Assembly (NCBI GenBank): GCA_963693315.1
Contig: OY856187.1
Location: forward strand, 382,889,711 to 382,953,710
Length of the DNA stretch: 64,000 nucleotides
Source of the DNA: Diogma glabrata
Taxonomy: Eukaryota; Arthropoda; Insecta; Diptera; Cylindrotomidae
Direction of reading: 5' to 3'
This document shows positions 59,588 through 64,000 of this stretch, piece after piece; positions within the stretch are counted from its first letter, which is position 1; each line of letters opens with the position of its first letter. The notes beneath the pieces were generated by a model. It was not told the origin of the DNA, ran no database searches, and saw only the letters and a list, made by a program, of their open reading frames with translations. A program made the position numbers and the translations under genes.

Positions 59588-59737
59588 GGATCAACGGATA
59601 AAGTACTGCACGCTGATCAGTAACTGATCAGATAGCCGGATCAACGGATAAAGTACTGCACGCTGATCAGTAACTGATCAGATAGTCGGATCAAGGGAAA
59701 CGGTACAGTACGCTGATCAGGAACTGATCAGATGGCC
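59588..59737 (+). repeat. Right subterminal 50 bp tandem repeats of the TIR element
   Basis: Three 50 bp units (59,588, 59,638, 59,688) begin GGATCAACGG or a variant and contain GCTGATCAG.AACTGATCAG. The first two are nearly identical, the third diverged. Each holds several TGATCA palindromes. They probably mirror the GATC-rich left end. Confidence 0.9.
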
Positions 59738-59805
59738 GTATTACGGAAAATCTGATCCGGATCTGATCATAATCCGGGTTCCCTGAACTAATTTCCAGTC
59801 GGGTG

Positions 59806-60135
59806 CCTGGATCACCGTATGTGTGAACTAACACCAAACTCACGATATACAAGACATTCACGTTACATTTTAAGCCCACTTAAGACAGACGATGAAAAGT
59901 GTTGGATTCGAATAACCTTGAAATTGGGCATCCTCTTAAGGGTCCTGATATAATAGTAGTATTCGCTCCAATTGGGTTGCTCTGTTAGCTTTCTGGAATT
60001 ATTAAAAAATGTTCGTTAGGACCTAAGGTAGATTGCGACTCAAAAGGAACCCGAGATTAACGACCTTGCAAAAATCGAAGACGCTTAGCTCGAAAACGTT
60101 TCCACATGGAGTGTAAACGCCATAAAAAAAGAATT
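59806..60135 (+). pseudogene. RTE-like LINE copy 3, right piece and 3' end
   Basis: It resumes at CCTGGATCACCGTATGTG (copy 1: CCTTGGATCACCGTATGTAT) and follows copies 1 and 2 through AAGACAGACGATG, GGGTCCTGATATAATAG and the 3' end CACATGGAGTGTAAACGCCA plus an A run. It is more diverged than copies 1 and 2, with deletions, so it is the oldest of the three. Confidence 0.85.
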
Positions 60136-60139
60136 TACC

Positions 60140-60919
60140 TTGATGTGTTGTGAAAGTTAAGGTCATACTAAACTAATAGACTATTCTTATAGAACATGCT
60201 CTCCAGATGCGGTTACTCATATTAGACAGTTAAACAAGGATCCATAAATTCTTGTTAAGCTCTTCTCTACCCCAAACTAAATTTTTCATGTAGATCATGT
60301 CGAATGAATCAGCCTCTGTTTAATTTCGAACGTTTTCATTCGCTGGGAACGCATTGATTTGTGTTATATTTTAGCCAACCACTTTTTCGTAAAGACATCT
60401 CTGCCAATCTGTCCTTTTCATTTGGCCAGGGCCAGCTTTGAAGTTTTATGTTGCAATTGTTTTCATAATATCCTTCATTCCTTTATGTAAAGCATTCTTC
60501 ACGAGATAGTGTTGGTTTCAGTGAGTTTATTCATAGCATTGAAAGATATGCTCTTGTTTTTAGCACGTAAATGTAGATAACAGATTCTATCTTTGACATA
60601 AAAAACAGTGCCCCACTCTACGATAGTTTTCTAACGATATTTTTCCGTTACCAAGATGTTAATATTTGAATATAAACAGGCAGTTTGAAACATGTGAAAA
60701 GCTGAGAGCACGGAAGTTCAAGGTGAAGAAAACCACTAGAGCTTTTCCTGTTACCTCAACACCATAATTCCTTTTTCCACACTTTTATGATATTTTAAAA
60801 ATTACGTCCTTGTATATTTCTTTTGTCATATATTCTACCCTGCAGTTTTTCATGTATGTGTTGCAAAGCTTAACAACCAAACAGATTGAATTTGGAATGA
60901 CGATCTTCTGATAGTTCTT
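60140..60919. other. Spacer, nothing recognised
   Basis: There is no supported ORF or shared repeat. Confidence 0.4.
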
Positions 60920-61870
60920 CCTGCATAGGATCTTGATGAAACTTTGGCAAATAATCCAGATTCACTTGAAAATGGAAGATCTGGATTCATTTTAAATTTG
61001 GACAAAATGGCGGGGGTCTCCCGGACACCTCTAAGTTTAAATCTTCAATAACTTCTAATCCAGGCTTATGATCTTATGGAAACTTGGTATATAAGGTTTT
61101 AGTACTGTTTCCAATATTTCTGCATACCAACTTCCGGTTTGTCACTTCCGGTTAAAAAAGGTTTTTCAGGTGTTAATCCCTACTGTAGCCTACAATTACC
61201 AATCGATTTTCATTAAACGTTGGTAAAAGCTTTCAAGTAACATGAGAAAGATTTTATCAGCTTTTGGAGTACATTGGATAAAGGCTTGGGGGTCCACCAT
61301 ACAACAGGTGGTTTTTTCCGACATGTTTTTTATGTTTGTTGGGAGCATACAATATGCGTTCGTGAATGAATTTTGATGACACTTTGAAAAAAGATGCAAA
61401 TGTGTATGGCAAGCAACTGATTAGATTTTGAGCGATATTGAAAAAAATTGGGGGGGGGGGGGTTTGGGGGGTCCAGTGTCCACCGAGCACCTGCTTTTTG
61501 TAATCTCATTAGCATCTGTACCTGATAATCGAATTGGATGAAACTTGGTACATAAGCATTTAGTACGGTTCACAACAGTTCTGCATTCCATTTTCCGGTT
61601 TTTCACTACCGATAAAAATTTTTTTTTACCTTTTCTCGTACAACAGAATTTATGTTTGTTGGGATACTACTGCTTTCTTTAATATTTTTATAATTAGAAC
61701 TACGCGAAATCTATAACATTGGTTAGCTTTTAATTAAAATATTTGATGAATATTAGCTCATTATATATCCAGAACAGTATGTTTCCAGAGCTGTGGTGAA
61801 GTCAGCCTATGTATCAGCCTCGTAATATTTTTCTAAAAATATCTATGTTCCATAACCTGACACGTAGTTT
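60920..61870 (-). repeat. Repeat family C, copy 2
   Basis: This is the inverted counterpart of 33,220-34,060. The module AACTTGGTA(T/C)ATAAG...TTTAGTAC.GTT...TTCTGCAT.CCA.TTTCCGGTTT occurs twice (about 61,080-61,165 and 61,545-61,625). The block CAGAGCTGTGGTGAAGT at about 61,792 matches 33,289-33,305 reversed. A run of 13 G followed by TTT and 6 G lies at 61,450-61,471. The overlapping proline-rich minus-strand frames here are not genes. Confidence 0.6.
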
Positions 61871-63539
61871 TCTATCTCCTTTATGCTGTTCTTTTACTTC
61901 GTTAGTACCGTCCAAAAGTTCCTTATCCCTATAGTCATTCAATCATTGGTATTGAGGCAATTTCTATTACCTTTCTTAAGGGGATAATCAGAGTCACATA
62001 TTCTAAATGTAACATAAATAAATCAGTATCCGTCCGATTAAAACATATTGAACATAAATTCCATACAGAAATCTGTAATAAATATCCACTATTCACATCA
62101 TAACATTTTGACAATAAATTAATTTTCCAACTACTCAAATTTCAAATGACAAAATATTTTTATTTCAATATGTCAATTCGTTCATTTTCTTATTTTAATA
62201 AAATATAACAAAAAAAGTTTTTAATTTTCATTCCATTTTCTAACAAGTGAAGTAACACAACCATTAAGACAGAAAAAAAACTAAGAGTGAAAAACATCCA
62301 AATTCCCAATTCTCATTCATCATTTTTAATGATCAAACAAAATACGCTAAACGTAATAAGAAATTGAGGAATAAATGTAATAAAAATATATTTTCTTTTC
62401 TTTTCATTTTTTTTTTTTGTTATTCTATCTCTTCTTCTTAATTATAAAACCCTTAGGACTAGTAGTATACTGTATCTAATAATAATAAATCTCTTGTTTC
62501 CTTAGAACTAAATTTTCCCACCTCTAAAAATGCAATTATCTTATTATTTCTTCTAAGAAAACAGGAGAATCCTTGGATGAATATGGATTTTTGTTGTTGT
62601 TCTTTGGCTCTACCTTTTTCGGAGAGCATTCATTCAAATGATATTAAGAAAATTTGATATCATTTTAGATGAAAAGAAAATTGATGGAATGACAGTAATT
62701 AGGTGAATTTGAACTTTATATCTTGGAAGATGTATGTAATGTGCTAGTCAATTTAAACATAAGGCATCAAATGATTTTTATGTTTCCGTCATGAAAACGG
62801 TTGAATATTCTTTGGAAAATATATAAGGAAAAATTTTTGAAACAAAACTCAAAGATTTTGCATTTGCAAACGGTAATTTAAAACAAGCGGTACTAGCAAA
62901 ATATCGTTAGAGAAATCAATTTTCCGCTGGTTTTATATATGAATTCACGCGAGACGCAACAGCTTGGAAAAAATAAAATGGGGTTCGATATGCCGTAATT
63001 AGTTAAATTGTTGGTAACTCCATTTTGGCATTGTTCTTTTAATTTTTTTAGTTCTTGTTCTTGTCTAAGAATTGTCCGCCGGAATCGCATAATCCTTTCC
63101 TTAGAAAATAGTTACAATAGTCAGAAAAAAACGCTATTTGTTTTTCAGATGGACTGATTCAGACCCTGTACTCATTTTTTTTATTCCTTTTTTTTAAATT
63201 CCCAATCTAAGACGAAATTTAACAATAAAATAATTTATTCCTGAGTCCATGAATTCATTTCTAATGACGATAGTCGAAAGTTACCAAAAACTATTTCAAA
63301 TTTCCATTCAACGATTAAACTCTCTAGAAAACTAGCATCTAACATAAACACAACAATTTTCATATCATCTCTTACTTTGCTTCTCCATATCGAGAAAAAA
63401 AATATTATGTCCTGTTAAAGCTTCGACCAATTCGCCTCGCGAAATTTTTCAAAAGCTCCCAAACTTCCTGATAGCTCAAAATTGTTTTTTGTGTCAAAAT
63501 TACCGCTATAGCTTTGTGCGCTGCAACCCTTTTTTAATT
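61871..63539. other. AT-rich spacer, nothing recognised
   Basis: There is no supported ORF; A/T homopolymers are frequent. Nothing shared with other parts of the window was seen. Confidence 0.45.
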
Positions 63540-63584
63540 AGTAGCCATTAAAATTTCCTTCATTCAACTCGATTTCACACTCCC

Positions 63585-64000
63585 GTTGGTTTATGTAGGA
63601 CTTTATAAGATACCAAGGATGAAAATTCCAAAACCGTCACGGTTACTAAAGACCAACTCCAGGCATAAAAAGCAGAGCAGGTCGCAGCCGCTCAAACCCA
63701 AATGAATCTTGAAGGTACAACAGCGCCTTGAAATCCTCCACCATCTCTGGCTACAACTCCTTCCGCGACTACGCCACAAATTAATAATGTAGCACCGAAA
63801 TTCCCCTTTCTGGTCCGAGAGACTGTTCTTCACCTTAGAAGTGCAATTCTTGTTGGCGAATATCAAATCCCAACAAAATAAGTACGACCATGTACTTAGT
63901 ATGGTTACTCCCGCACTGGCGACATTGGTCAGTGATATCTTGATAAAGGCCTTGTCAGTACTTGATAAAGTGCTGGTTGGTCAGTGATATCCCGATGAAG
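63585..64000 (+). pseudogene. Gypsy-type gag N-terminus (DUF7041-like), broken, runs off the window
   Basis: On the plus strand a frame with KAEQVAAAQTQMN, then Thr/Pro-rich sequence, reaches NNVAPKFPF. There the phase changes and the text continues WSERLFFTLEVQFLLANIKS, KYDHVLSMVTPALATLVSDI. The pattern PKxPxFW....WF.QVEAQF...I....T.KYd.V...l.p.......D is that of the DUF7041 domain at the N-terminus of a Gypsy gag group in insects. Stops near 63,676 and 63,735, the frameshift at about 63,813 and a later TGA mark it as dead. The rest would lie to the right. It belongs to a different family from the SAP-type Gypsy at 6.8-10.7 kb and is on the opposite strand. Confidence 0.7.

Larger units (their letters stand above)
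53737..59803. mobile_element. 6.07 kb TIR element (CCCGACT...AGTCGGG), TG duplication
   Basis: The left end is CCCGACTAGAAATTAGATCA; the right end, reverse-complemented, is CCCGACTGGAAATTAGTTCA. TG flanks both ends (53,735-53,736 and 59,804-59,805), and removing the insert rejoins the RTE gene at CCTCTG/CCTGGATCACCG. The ends belong to the same family as the MITE at 29,531. Just inside both ends are dense GATC motifs arranged in tandem. About 4 kb of the interior is a Jockey-like LINE on the minus strand, leaving roughly 2.1 kb of the element's own DNA. A possible relic of its own gene lies at 59,071-59,230. The superfamily is not assignable from what I see. Confidence 0.85.

Noticed and set aside
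61257..61606. Overlapping minus-strand frames with PPNPPPP
   Set aside because: They result from the G-rich tract in repeat C.
63603..63866. 87-residue minus-strand frame
   Set aside because: Antisense shadow of the DUF7041-like gag on the plus strand.

Overview
The window is AT-rich insect-type genomic DNA, most likely dipteran. I infer this from the mix of mobile-element families (BEL/Pao, Gypsy with a SAP-domain gag, LOA/Bilbo-like, Jockey-like and RTE-like LINEs, pogo/Tigger, tRNA-derived SINEs). The species cannot be named from sequence alone. I found no convincing intact host gene. Nearly everything recognisable is a transposable element, a broken copy of one, or a satellite array. Most large coding remnants lie on the minus strand.

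Left part (1-10.7 kb): a poly(A)-tailed repeat (family A), a decayed gene with a Tesmin/TSO1-like CXC cysteine cluster, a 5'-truncated RTE-like LINE, an inverted second copy of family A, and a non-coding repeat (family B) carrying an internal ~1 kb imperfect duplication. A Gypsy remnant follows, in which one LTR is flanked by pol on one side and by the start of gag on the other.

Centre (10.7-34 kb): AT-rich DNA without supported genes, then a 4.2 kb superarray of heptamers (16.87-21.1 kb). Each successive block is a TGATNNN heptamer with a different last triplet (TCT, GGA, GAA, AAT). Then come more AT-rich DNA, two old LINE relics (one carrying a 391 bp TIR element), and a second RTE-like copy split by a tRNA-derived SINE with a 22 bp target duplication.

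Right part (34-64 kb): a full-length but broken LOA/Bilbo-like LINE bounded by a 15 bp target duplication; a ~140 bp satellite in two blocks; a second copy of repeat B; a BEL/Pao gag relic; a BEL/Pao element with gag, protease, RT, RNase H and integrase, all frameshifted, with its 3' LTR at 44,490-44,790; the third copy of repeat A; a Tigger-like element with TA duplications; and a 144 bp palindromic MITE with TTAA duplications. Next is a 6.07 kb TIR element (CCCGACT...AGTCGGG, 2 bp duplication) that splits a third RTE copy and itself hosts a nearly intact Jockey-like LINE. The window ends in a broken Gypsy-type gag (DUF7041-like).

The layout is a dense, nested TE graveyard, as expected of pericentromeric heterochromatin or a piRNA-cluster-like locus. 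The best candidates for something undescribed are the TGATNNN superarray, the CCCGA-TIR family with GATC-rich ends, and the CXC-domain gene family.
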